From: Ralstonia pickettii
GTDB lineage: Bacteria; Pseudomonadota; Gammaproteobacteria; Burkholderiales; Burkholderiaceae
DNA: 64,000 bases
NCBI RefSeq assembly: GCF_000607165.1
Contig: NZ_JFZG01000024.1
Span: 744,001 to 808,000 of the forward strand
Direction: 5' to 3'
Both the position numbers and the translations under genes were made by a program. This document shows, piece after piece, positions 53,827 through 61,455 of the stretch. Each line of letters starts with the position of its first letter. The first letter of the stretch is position 1. The notes under the pieces are model-generated. The model was not told the origin of the DNA, searched no databases, and saw only the letters and a list, made by a program, of their open reading frames with translations.

Positions 53827-54453
53827 TTACCGCTTGAGCGCGGCCGCTTCCTTGGCGAGCGCCGTGATGCCTGCCCAGTCGCCGGCAGCGACCTTGTCCT
53901 TGGGCACCATCCACGAGCCGCCTACGCACACCACGTTGGGCAGCGCGAGGTAGTCGGGCGCGCTTTGCGGCGTGATGCCGCCGGTTGGGCAGAAACGCAC
54001 ATCGCCGAACGGTCCGTAGATCGACTTGAGCATCGGGATGCCGCCCGCCGCTTCGGCCGGGAAGAACTTGAGCGTGTTCAGGCCGAACTCCAGTGCCAGG
54101 ATCAGCTCGGACGGCGTAGCGATGCCCGGCAGCCAGTCCAGTTCTGTCTTGGCTTGTGCCACGGCCAACATGGGCGTAATGCCTGGCGACACCGCGAACA
54201 CCGCACCGGCATCCTTCGCCTGCTGGAAATGCTCCGGCCGCGTGAGCGTGCCGGCACCGACGATGGCATCGCTGCCCAGGTCATTCACCACCGCACGGAT
54301 CACATCCAGCGCCACCGGCGTGCGCATCGTGATCTCGAACGTGCGGATACCGCCCTCGTACAGCGCGCGGCACACCTTGACGCCTTCATCGACAGATTGG
54401 AACTGCAGCACCGGGATGACCGGGCCGGCCTTGACGACGGAATCGATACCCAC
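53827..54453 (-). CDS. eda: KDPG/KHG aldolase
   Basis: A 208-residue class I aldolase that splits 2-keto-3-deoxy-6-phosphogluconate to pyruvate and glyceraldehyde 3-phosphate. The Schiff-base Lys129 is in LKFFPAE and the catalytic Glu is in RTFEITMRT. STGGITP-like sequence (CPTGGITPQSAP) completes the phosphate site. Length equals E. coli Eda (213). It is last in the minus-strand arm of the RpiR cluster, 34 bp after the permease. With KDG kinase in the other arm, it completes conversion of 2-keto-3-deoxygluconate. Confidence 0.95.
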   Translation of the reverse strand: MGIDSVVKAGPVIPVLQFQSVDEGVKVCRALYEGGIRTFEITMRTPVALDVIRAVVNDLGSDAIVGAGTLTRPEHFQQAKDAGAVFAVSPGITPMLAVAQAKTELDWLPGIATPSELILALEFGLNTLKFFPAEAAGGIPMLKSIYGPFGDVRFCPTGGITPQSAPDYLALPNVVCVGGSWMVPKDKVAAGDWAGITALAKEAAALKR

Positions 54454-54487
54454 AACGTTCTCCTAGATCAACTTCAACGGAACAAGC

Positions 54488-55840
54488 TTAAACGACGGTC
54501 GCCAGCGCAAGCGTGAGCAGCAGCGCGACGATCGAGATGATGGTTTCCAGCACCGTCCATGTCTTGAAGGTCTGCGGCACGGTCAGGTTGAAATACTCTT
54601 TCACCAGCCAGAAGCCGCCGTCGTTCACGTGCGACAGGATCAGCGACCCGGCGCCGGTGGCCAGCACCATCAGCTCCGGCTTGACGGCGGCGCCCGAAGC
54701 GGCGGCGATCGGGGCCACGATGCCGCAGGCGGTCGTCATTGCAACAGTGGCCGAACCCGTGGCGATACGGATCAGCACAGCCACCACCCAGCCCAGCAGC
54801 AGCGGCGACAGATGGGCATCGGTGGCGACAGCCACGATGGCCTTCGACACGCCCGAGTCACGCAGGATCTGGCCGAAACCGCCGCCCGCGCCCACCACCA
54901 GCGTGATCGTGGCGATCGGTGCCAGGCACTCGTTGGTGAACTTGAGGATGGTCTCGCGGTTGAAGCCGCGTGCCTTGCCGAACGTGTAGAAGCTCACGAT
55001 GGCAGCAATCAGCAGGGCCATCACCGAGTTGCCTGCCAGCTTGAGAATGTCGTTCGCCAGCGTCTTGGGCGCGGCGATCAGGTCGGCCCAGCTACCGATC
55101 AGCATCAGCACCACCGGCAGCAGGATCGTGAACAGCGTCACGCCAAAGCCCGGCAGTTCGCGCTTCTGGTCGGCTTCAACAAACTGCGCGGCCAGCGGGT
55201 TGTTCTCGTCCGGCTTGACGTAGCGCGAGACCAGCATTGCCCACAGCGGACCGGCCAGAATGGCCGTCGGCAGGCCGACGATCAGCGCATACATGATGGT
55301 CTTGCCGATGTCGGCCTGGTAAGCCGTCACCGCCAGCAGCGCGGCCGGGTGCGGGGGGATCAGACCGTGCACCACCGACAGGCCGGCCACCATCGGCAGG
55401 CCGACCATCAGGATCGGCGTGCCCGTGCGCTTGGCCACGTTGAAGGCGATCGGGATCAGCAGCACGAAACCGACTTCAAAGAACACCGGCAAACCGATGA
55501 TGAACGCCACGACCATCATGGCCCAGTGCGCGTTCTTCTCGCCAAAGGCACTGATGAGCGTTTTGGCGATGCGCTCGGCACCCCCGGATTCCGCCATCAT
55601 CTTGCCGAGCATCGTCCCCAGGCCCACCACCAGTGCAATGTGGCCGAGCGTGCCGCCCACGCCGGTTTCGAACGCTTTGACGATATTGCCCATCGGCATA
55701 CCGACCACCACGCCCAGCGCGAGCGAGACGACGATCAGCGTGACGAACGGGTTCAGTTTCTGGACAGCAATCAGGTAGATCAGCGCAACCACCGCCAGCG
55801 CGGCGGTCAGCAATAGCGAGTTGCCTTGCATCGGGACCAT
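54488..55840 (-). CDS. GntP family gluconate-type permease
   Basis: A 450-residue inner-membrane symporter of the GntP family, which takes up gluconate and related sugar acids with protons. Family-typical stretches are SALGVVVGMPMGNIVKAFETGVGGTLGHIA and VHGLIPPHPAALLAVTAYQADIGKTI, and the late GAGSLILSHVNDGGFWLVKEY. In this cluster the cargo is likely an amino sugar acid such as D-glucosaminate or its N-acyl form, which is inference. GAGGAGG is 7 bases before the ATG at 55840. Confidence 0.92.
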   Translation of the reverse strand: MVPMQGNSLLLTAALAVVALIYLIAVQKLNPFVTLIVVSLALGVVVGMPMGNIVKAFETGVGGTLGHIALVVGLGTMLGKMMAESGGAERIAKTLISAFGEKNAHWAMMVVAFIIGLPVFFEVGFVLLIPIAFNVAKRTGTPILMVGLPMVAGLSVVHGLIPPHPAALLAVTAYQADIGKTIMYALIVGLPTAILAGPLWAMLVSRYVKPDENNPLAAQFVEADQKRELPGFGVTLFTILLPVVLMLIGSWADLIAAPKTLANDILKLAGNSVMALLIAAIVSFYTFGKARGFNRETILKFTNECLAPIATITLVVGAGGGFGQILRDSGVSKAIVAVATDAHLSPLLLGWVVAVLIRIATGSATVAMTTACGIVAPIAAASGAAVKPELMVLATGAGSLILSHVNDGGFWLVKEYFNLTVPQTFKTWTVLETIISIVALLLTLALATVV

Positions 55841-55931
55841 CGGGTTTCCTCCTCAGGGATATTCACGGCTCTTGTTGTCGTGGGCGCGCCGTTGTGCGGG
55901 CGCCCGTTTTGAACTGCGCTTGTATTGCGCG

Positions 55932-56318
55932 TTACGGCTTCTTGTAGGCCACGCAATCGACTTCAACCTTGCAGTCGATCACCATGCTCGACACCACGCA
56001 CGCACGTGCGGGCGGGTTGGCGCCGAAGTACTCCTTGAACACCTTGTTGAACGACTGGAAGTCGCGCGGATCATCCAGCCACACACCGCAGCGCACGACG
56101 TGTTCGGGGCCGTAGCCCGCTTCGGCCAGGATGGCGAGCACGTTCTTGATGGTCTGGTGCGATTGCTCGACGATGCCGCTGCCGACCACCTCGCCATTCA
56201 CCATGGGCGTCTGGCCCGAGACAAACAGCCAGCCGTCTGCGCCGGCCGCGCGGGCAAAGGGCAGGTGCTGGCCACCGGTGCCGGTGCCGCCTTCAACGCC
56301 AATTCGGGTAATCGTCAT
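55932..56318 (-). CDS. ridA: RidA family reactive imine/enamine deaminase
   Basis: A 128-residue member of the YjgF/YER057c/UK114 family. Arg (of VVRCGVWL) and the FVSGQTP and ARACVVSSMV strands shape the trimeric active site that hydrolyses enamine or imine intermediates released by PLP enzymes. Its place together with a PLP-dependent deaminase suggests that it clears that enzyme's intermediate. AAGGAA before ATG 56318 decides the start; an upstream ATG at 56351 has no site. Confidence 0.9.
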   Translation of the reverse strand: MTITRIGVEGGTGTGGQHLPFARAAGADGWLFVSGQTPMVNGEVVGSGIVEQSHQTIKNVLAILAEAGYGPEHVVRCGVWLDDPRDFQSFNKVFKEYFGANPPARACVVSSMVIDCKVEVDCVAYKKP

Positions 56319-56360
56319 CGCTACGTTCCTTCTTTCAAAACTCTCAAACAAACTCGGATT

Positions 56361-57857
56361 TCAGTGGACTTCGGTGGCCGCAACTGCCTGCGCACGCGGC
56401 CCGCGCTTGAGAAAGCGCCCCGCGCCGGGTGTCTGTACCGCGGGCTGCGCGGCACCACCCTGATATGACAGATGGCCGTTGACCCACACTGCCGCAATAC
56501 CCGCCGCGGGTTGCTGCGGGTCGGTAAAGGTGGCGACATCGCGCACCGTTTCGGGATCGAACAAAACGAGATCCGCCCAATAGCCCTCGCGCACCAGGCC
56601 GCGTTCGGTCAGGCCGAAGCGCTCGGCGGACTGGCCTGTCATCTTGCGGATGGCGGCCGCGAGCGAGAGCAGCTTGCGCTCGCGGCTGTAGTACCCCAGC
56701 ACGCGCGGAAAGGCGCCCCATAGGCGCGGATGCGGTTTCGGATCGTTCGGCAGGCCGTCGGAGCCGATCACCGTGGCAGGGTGGGTGATGATGCGGTCCA
56801 GATCCTGCGCGGACATGTTGTGGTACACGGCGCCGGCCGGCTGCAGGCGGCGCGCGGCGTCCATCAGGTCGGTGCCCCACGCGGCGGCGATCTCCTTGAG
56901 CGTCTGTCCGGCCATGCCGGGCTCGGGCTCCGACCACGTGATGAAGATGTCGAATTCGTCCGTCACCTGCTTGAGGTCAAGCGTGGACGAGCTTGCGGTG
57001 TACGGATAGCAGTCGCACCCTACGGGCTGATAGCGCTGCGCACCTTCGATCGATTCCAGCACTTCGCCGGCACGGCCCCAGTTGGCGGCGCCCGCGCACT
57101 TCAGGTGCGAGATCACGATGGGCACGCGCGCATGCTTGCCGATGCGATACGCCTCGTCCATCGCATCCAGAATCGCGGCAAATTCGGTACGTAGATGCGT
57201 CGTGTAGATGGCGCCGGCCTCGGCCAGCGGCTCCGCCAGACCCATCACTTCCTCGGTGGTCGACGCAAAGGCGTTGGCGTAGGCCAGACCGGTCGACAGG
57301 CCCAGCGCGCCGTGGTCGAGCGCCTCGCGCAGTTGTGTGCGCATGCCCTCGACTTCATCAGGAGTGGCGGGGCGGTCGAGGCGGTCCAGGTGGTTGTTGC
57401 GCAGCGCCGTGTGGCCGACCAGCGCGGCGACGTTCACCGCCGGCTTGGCGCGCTCCACGGCATCCACGTACGACGCGAAGGTCGGGTACGCAAATGCGCT
57501 GGCGGGCCCGAGCAGGTTCATCGGGTCGGGCGGTTCGCCCTTCAGCGTAGCGGGCGACGCGCTGATGCCGCAGTTCCCCACGATGACCGTCGTAATGCCC
57601 TGCGACACCTTGCAAAGCATGTCGGGCGTGCGGATCACGTTGGTGTCGTCGTGCGTATGCACGTCGATGAAGCCGGGGGCGAGGACGCGGCCTTCGCCGG
57701 CGATTTCCGCATCCCCCAGCCAGGCGGTGGAGTCGGATGTGGCGATGGCGGCGATGCGGCCGTCGGTGATGGCCACGTCGAACAGCGTGGCCTCGGGTTC
57801 GTGGCCGCTGCCGTCCACAATGCGGACCTGACGGATGACAGTGTCGTACTGCTGCAT
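56361..57857 (-). CDS. D-aminoacylase / N-acyl-D-amino acid deacylase
   Basis: A 498-residue amidohydrolase-superfamily enzyme that removes the acyl group from N-acyl-D-amino compounds. The metal motif is GFIDVHTHDD near residue 70, the family Cys ligand is in VGNCGIS, and later His ligands occur in YTTHLRTE and PIVISHLKC. Asp near LDLKQ/GSDGLPND completes the site (IGSDGLPNDPKPHPR). Length fits the family. AGGAG precedes ATG 57857. In this cluster an N-acyl-D-glucosaminate is a plausible substrate. It lies 13 bp after the regulator gene and 42 bp before ridA. Confidence 0.92.
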   Translation of the reverse strand: MQQYDTVIRQVRIVDGSGHEPEATLFDVAITDGRIAAIATSDSTAWLGDAEIAGEGRVLAPGFIDVHTHDDTNVIRTPDMLCKVSQGITTVIVGNCGISASPATLKGEPPDPMNLLGPASAFAYPTFASYVDAVERAKPAVNVAALVGHTALRNNHLDRLDRPATPDEVEGMRTQLREALDHGALGLSTGLAYANAFASTTEEVMGLAEPLAEAGAIYTTHLRTEFAAILDAMDEAYRIGKHARVPIVISHLKCAGAANWGRAGEVLESIEGAQRYQPVGCDCYPYTASSSTLDLKQVTDEFDIFITWSEPEPGMAGQTLKEIAAAWGTDLMDAARRLQPAGAVYHNMSAQDLDRIITHPATVIGSDGLPNDPKPHPRLWGAFPRVLGYYSRERKLLSLAAAIRKMTGQSAERFGLTERGLVREGYWADLVLFDPETVRDVATFTDPQQPAAGIAAVWVNGHLSYQGGAAQPAVQTPGAGRFLKRGPRAQAVAATEVH

Positions 57858-57870
57858 GTGCTGCTCCTGC

Positions 57871-58764
57871 TCAATCCCCGAGCGGCTGGCGATTGCCGCC
57901 GCCGCGATGCGCATCGAGCACGTACTTGATGCGCCGTAAGAGCTCCTTGCTGCGATCGGCCTGCTGCAGTGCGACCTCGGTGGCCAGCAGGTCGATCATC
58001 ATCATCATGGCGTAGCGCGATGACGACGGCTTGAAGATGAAATCGGTTTCCATGGCCTGGATCGGCAGCAAGACATCGGCCAGCGCCGCCAGCGGCGAGC
58101 CGATGGCTGTAATGGCGACGATCTTGGCGCCGTACTCGCGCGCGATGGTCACGCTGTCGATCACCTCTGGCACGTGCCCGGTGACGGAAAACACGACCAC
58201 CACATCGTCTGGGCTGAGCGTGGCTGCGACCATCCGCTGCAGCATCGAATCATGATAGGTGGTGACCGGCCGTCCCAGGCGGGCGAGGCGGTAGCGCATT
58301 TCATCGGCCATGGTGGTCGAGCCGCCACCCATGCCGAATACGGCAATCATGCGCGCCGCCACCAGCGCCACTGCCGCGGCGCGGAACGCCTCGGGCTGCA
58401 CCAGCGCGCGGTTGGCCTCCAGCACATTGCTGATGTCGGCCAGGATGCCGTCGGCGCTGGAGGGCGGGCGGTCTGCGCCGCCATCCAGAAAGCGCTGGCC
58501 GACTGCGGCCGCCTGCGCTAGCTTGAGCTTGAGTTCACGCACGTCGCGGCAACCCATCGCCTTGGCAAAGCGGGTGACGCTGGCCTCACTCACGCCGGCG
58601 CGTTCGGCCAGCGTCTGGATGCTGCCGGCGGCGGCTTCGGCAATGTCGCTCAAGACCGTCTGCGCGACCTTCTGCTCGGCGGGGCGCAGTTCTGCGGCGC
58701 GCTGGGAGAGTCGGGTCACGATGTCCATCGGTTCACGCATGAGGTCGGGCTTAGGGTCTCGCAT
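57871..58764 (-). CDS. RpiR/MurR-family transcriptional regulator with SIS domain
   Basis: A 297-residue regulator. The N-terminal helix-turn-helix (about 15-85, SIQTLAERAGVSEASVTRFAKAMGC) is of the RpiR type and the C-terminal SIS domain (about 125-260) holds phosphosugar or sugar-acid ligands (FGMGGGSTTMADEM, VFSVTGHVPEVID). It most likely controls the two divergent arms of this cluster; its effector may be 2-keto-3-deoxy-6-phosphogluconate or a related phosphosugar. Starts at 58764, 58740 and 58728 are all possible; the longest is given. Two candidate operators flank the intergenic region. Confidence 0.9.
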   Translation of the reverse strand: MRDPKPDLMREPMDIVTRLSQRAAELRPAEQKVAQTVLSDIAEAAAGSIQTLAERAGVSEASVTRFAKAMGCRDVRELKLKLAQAAAVGQRFLDGGADRPPSSADGILADISNVLEANRALVQPEAFRAAAVALVAARMIAVFGMGGGSTTMADEMRYRLARLGRPVTTYHDSMLQRMVAATLSPDDVVVVFSVTGHVPEVIDSVTIAREYGAKIVAITAIGSPLAALADVLLPIQAMETDFIFKPSSSRYAMMMMIDLLATEVALQQADRSKELLRRIKYVLDAHRGGGNRQPLGD

Positions 58765-58812
58765 TCTGGTCTGGCCCCCGGTAGTCGTCCGGATAGCGGC
58801 TTGGAGAGTGCT

Positions 58813-58928
58813 TTGGTACTTTGTAACAGGCTGGCCGGGAGAATAATTTCGCCGCTATCATTGTGTCAACCCGATGTTTACCCCCAAAGGAACGCGAATC
58901 GATTCCCATGAGTGATACAAAGTACCAA
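58813..58928. promoter_or_regulatory. Paired 13-bp inverted operator sites in the divergent region
   Basis: TTGGTACTTTGTA (58813-58825) and its exact reverse complement TACAAAGTACCAA (58916-58928) flank the divergent promoters, centres 103 bp apart, close to ten helical turns. Each site is itself an imperfect palindrome of the type GGTAC-N3-GTACC. The right site is inside the first codons of the deaminase gene. This fits binding and possible looping by the adjacent RpiR regulator. Confidence 0.7.
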
Positions 58929-60185
58929 GGAGACGCCAACGCCGTCGTCAACCCGCTCGACAAGGGCTTGGGTGCGTTGGAAACCGCATGCGCGCCGGAG
59001 CAGATTGCTGCCCAGCGTTGGAATGTGTTGAACGAAGACCTGAACCTGCCCGCGGCGGTGCTCTCGCAATCGCGCGTGGAGCACAACCTGGCCTGGATGC
59101 AGCGCTTCGTGAGCGAATACGGTGCCAAGCTCGCGCCGCACGGCAAGACCACGATGGCCCCGCGCCTGTTCCAGCGCCAGCTGGCCGGCGGTGCATGGGG
59201 CATTACGCTGGCAACGGCGCACCAGACGCGCGTTGCTTATGCCCACGGCGTGCGCCGCGTCCTGATGGCCAACCAGTTGCTCGGCAAGCGCAACATGGGC
59301 ATCCTGGCTGAGCTGCTGGCCGACCCGACGTTCGAGTTCTTCTGCCTTGTGGATGCGGCGGATCAGGTCGACCAGCTTGCCGCCTTCTTCGGCAAGGTCG
59401 GCCGTTCGATCCAAGTTCTGATCGAGCTGGGCGTGCAGGGCGGCCGCACCGGCGTGCGTGATGACGCGCAACTGCAATCGGTGCTCGACGCGCTTACGCG
59501 TGCTAACAGCGCCGTCAAGCTCGCAGGCGTTGAAGTCTATGAGGGCGTGATCAAGGAAGAGGCCGATATCCGTGGCTTCCTGCAGCGCGCCGTGAAGGTG
59601 ATGGGGGATCTGGCGAAGGCGGGTCGCCTGCAACGCACGCCGGCCGTGCTGACCGGCGCGGGGTCGGCCTGGTACGACGTGGTGGCCGAAGAGTTCGCCA
59701 AGGCCAATATCGGCCAGCCGCTGGATGTCGTGCTGCGTCCGGGCTGCTACCTGACGCACGACGTGGGCATCTACCGCGCGGCGCAGGCCCGTATCGACGC
59801 CAACAACCCGATCGCGCACAAGATGCGTTCGAGCCTGCTGCCGGCGCTCCAGCTTTGGGCCTATGTGCAATCCGTGCCTGAGGCTGAACGCGCCATCATC
59901 GCAATGGGCAAACGTGACGCTGCATTCGACGCCGGCCTGCCGCTGCCGGTGCTGCATTTCCGCCCGGGTGACAAGACGCCTTCAGCTACGCCCGCGCACT
60001 GGGAAGTTACCGGCATGATGGATCAGCATGCCTACCTGAAGATCGCCCCCGGCGATGACATCAAGGTGGGCGACATGATCGCCTTCGATATCTCGCACCC
60101 GTGCCTGACGTTCGACAAGTGGCGCCAGATTTCGGTGGTTGACGATGCGTACAACGTGGTCGACGTTGTGCAGACCTACTTCTGA
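58908..60185 (+). CDS. Fold-type III PLP amino acid deaminase (D-serine dehydratase / D-glucosaminate dehydratase-like)
   Basis: A 425-residue PLP enzyme with an alanine-racemase-type barrel. The cofactor Lys80 is in LAPHGKTTMAP. A metal site typical of DSD1-type D-serine dehydratases appears near the end as DISHPCLTFDKW (His397, Cys399), so a divalent metal is expected. Such enzymes eliminate ammonia from D-3-hydroxy amino acids; D-glucosaminate dehydratase belongs to the same broad group and yields 2-keto-3-deoxygluconate. Given KDG kinase 12 bp downstream, the latter is favoured here. Start at 58908 has no close ribosome site; AAAGG at 58886-58890 is somewhat far. Confidence 0.87.
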   Translation: MSDTKYQGDANAVVNPLDKGLGALETACAPEQIAAQRWNVLNEDLNLPAAVLSQSRVEHNLAWMQRFVSEYGAKLAPHGKTTMAPRLFQRQLAGGAWGITLATAHQTRVAYAHGVRRVLMANQLLGKRNMGILAELLADPTFEFFCLVDAADQVDQLAAFFGKVGRSIQVLIELGVQGGRTGVRDDAQLQSVLDALTRANSAVKLAGVEVYEGVIKEEADIRGFLQRAVKVMGDLAKAGRLQRTPAVLTGAGSAWYDVVAEEFAKANIGQPLDVVLRPGCYLTHDVGIYRAAQARIDANNPIAHKMRSSLLPALQLWAYVQSVPEAERAIIAMGKRDAAFDAGLPLPVLHFRPGDKTPSATPAHWEVTGMMDQHAYLKIAPGDDIKVGDMIAFDISHPCLTFDKWRQISVVDDAYNVVDVVQTYF

Positions 60186-60197
60186 GCGAGAGCGCCC

Positions 60198-61124
60198 ATG
60201 GCAGACATCCTCGCCTACGGCGAAGCGCTGATCGAGTTCAACCAGGCGGATTCCGGCAGCACGTCGTGGAATTTCGGCTTCGGCGGCGATACGTCGAACT
60301 TCTGCATTGCGGCGGCACGTCAGGGCGCACGCACCGGCTATATCAGCGCGGTGGGCGCCGATCGATTCGGCCAGGCGCTGCGCGCGCTATGGCAGGACGA
60401 GGGCGTGGACCACACCTACGTGCACACCGATACGCAGGCGCCCACGGGCCTGTACTTCGTGTCGCACGATGCGCGCGGCCACCACTTCGACTATCTGCGC
60501 GCGGGCTCGGCTGCGAGCCGCTTCCAGACGACGCAACTGCCGCTGCAGGCGATTGCGGCAGCCAAGGCGTTTCACCTGTCGGGCATCAGCCTCGCCATCA
60601 GCGATACGGCCTGCGACGCGGGTTTGGCGGCGATGGCGCATGCGCGGGCGTCGGGTGTGCTGGTGTCGTTCGACACTAACCTGCGCTTGCGCCTGTGGCC
60701 GCTCGCGCGTGCACGCGCCGTGATGCAGGAAGCGATGCGCACGTGCGATCTGTGTCTGCCGAGTTGGGACGATGTGACGGTACTGCTCGACTGCCATGAC
60801 CGCGATGGCATTGTCGATACGCTGCTCGGCTGGGGCGTGAAGCTGGTGGCGCTCAAGATGGGCGCGGAAGGCTGCTACGTGGCCACGCCCGAGTCGCGCA
60901 CGCTGGTGCCGCGTCACACCGTCAATGCGATTGACGCGACCGGCGCGGGCGATTGCTTTGGCGGGTCGTTCGTGGCGCGGATCGTGGCGGGGGATTCGCC
61001 GGTAGAGGCGGCGCGGTATGCGAATGTGGCTGCGGCGATTTCTACGACTGGGTATAGCGCGGTTGCGCCGATTCCTCGGGCGGAGGTGGTGCGGGCGGCG
61101 TTGGCCTCGGTTCAGGCTGCTTGA
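60198..61124 (+). CDS. kdgK: 2-keto-3-deoxygluconate kinase (PfkB family)
   Basis: A 308-residue ribokinase-family sugar kinase. The N-terminal substrate region is YGEALIEFNQ and GGDTSNFCIAAARQG, typical of KDG kinases; the second PfkB signature DATGAGDCFGGSF begins at residue 246, with catalytic Asp252. It phosphorylates 2-keto-3-deoxygluconate at O6, giving the substrate of the aldolase in the other arm. It follows the deaminase by 12 bp, clearly one transcript. A neat stem (61175-61184 with 61191-61200) comes after the gene. Confidence 0.92.
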   Translation: MADILAYGEALIEFNQADSGSTSWNFGFGGDTSNFCIAAARQGARTGYISAVGADRFGQALRALWQDEGVDHTYVHTDTQAPTGLYFVSHDARGHHFDYLRAGSAASRFQTTQLPLQAIAAAKAFHLSGISLAISDTACDAGLAAMAHARASGVLVSFDTNLRLRLWPLARARAVMQEAMRTCDLCLPSWDDVTVLLDCHDRDGIVDTLLGWGVKLVALKMGAEGCYVATPESRTLVPRHTVNAIDATGAGDCFGGSFVARIVAGDSPVEAARYANVAAAISTTGYSAVAPIPRAEVVRAALASVQAA

Positions 61125-61174
61125 ATGGGCGTTGCGGGTGGGCTTTGTGTTTCATCCCCTGCCGGGGCTGACTC

Positions 61175-61200
61175 ACTTTCTTTGTCTTGCCAAAGAAAGT
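61175..61200. terminator. Hairpin after kdgK
   Basis: ACTTTCTTTG (61175-61184), loop TCTTGC, CAAAGAAAGT (61191-61200). It is a perfect 10-bp stem without a T run after it, so it may stabilise mRNA or belong to the repeat element that follows. Confidence 0.5.
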
Positions 61201-61220
61201 AAGCAAAGAAAGGCGCGCCC

Positions 61221-61340
61221 GATGCGGCGACAGATTCCTTGAATTTATGTGACCGTGCGGGGAAGGAGGCAAACTCGCTGCGCTCAGACAAGCCTCCTTC
61301 CTTTTTCCGCCCGCTCACAAAAATTCAAGGCGCCGCATAG
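61221..61340. repeat. 120-bp nested palindromic intergenic element
   Basis: Successive arms pair across the element: ATGCGGCG (61222-61229) with CGCCGCAT (61331-61338), CTTGAATTT (61238-61246) with AAATTCAAG (61321-61329), TGTGA (61249-61253 region) with TCACA (61315-61319), and GGAAGGAGGC (61261-61270) with GCCTCCTTCC (61292-61301). It codes for nothing visible and looks like a dispersed intergenic repeat of the genome, which needs a genome search to confirm. Confidence 0.65.
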
Positions 61341-61399
61341 GGCAGGGTACGGCCAAACCCTCGTGTGCCTGTGTTCGTGCCATGCGAACCTGTTGGGTA

Positions 61400-61442
61400 A
61401 AGAGAAACGCCACCGCATTGTTTGCGGTGGCGTTTCTCTTTT
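61400..61442. terminator. Strong bidirectional terminator after the acylase gene
   Basis: AGAGAAACGCCACCGCA (61401-61417), loop TTGTT, and the exact complement at 61423-61439, then TTT. On the minus strand it ends the acylase transcript. Confidence 0.92.
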
Positions 61443-61455
61443 GTGCGTCGTGTGC

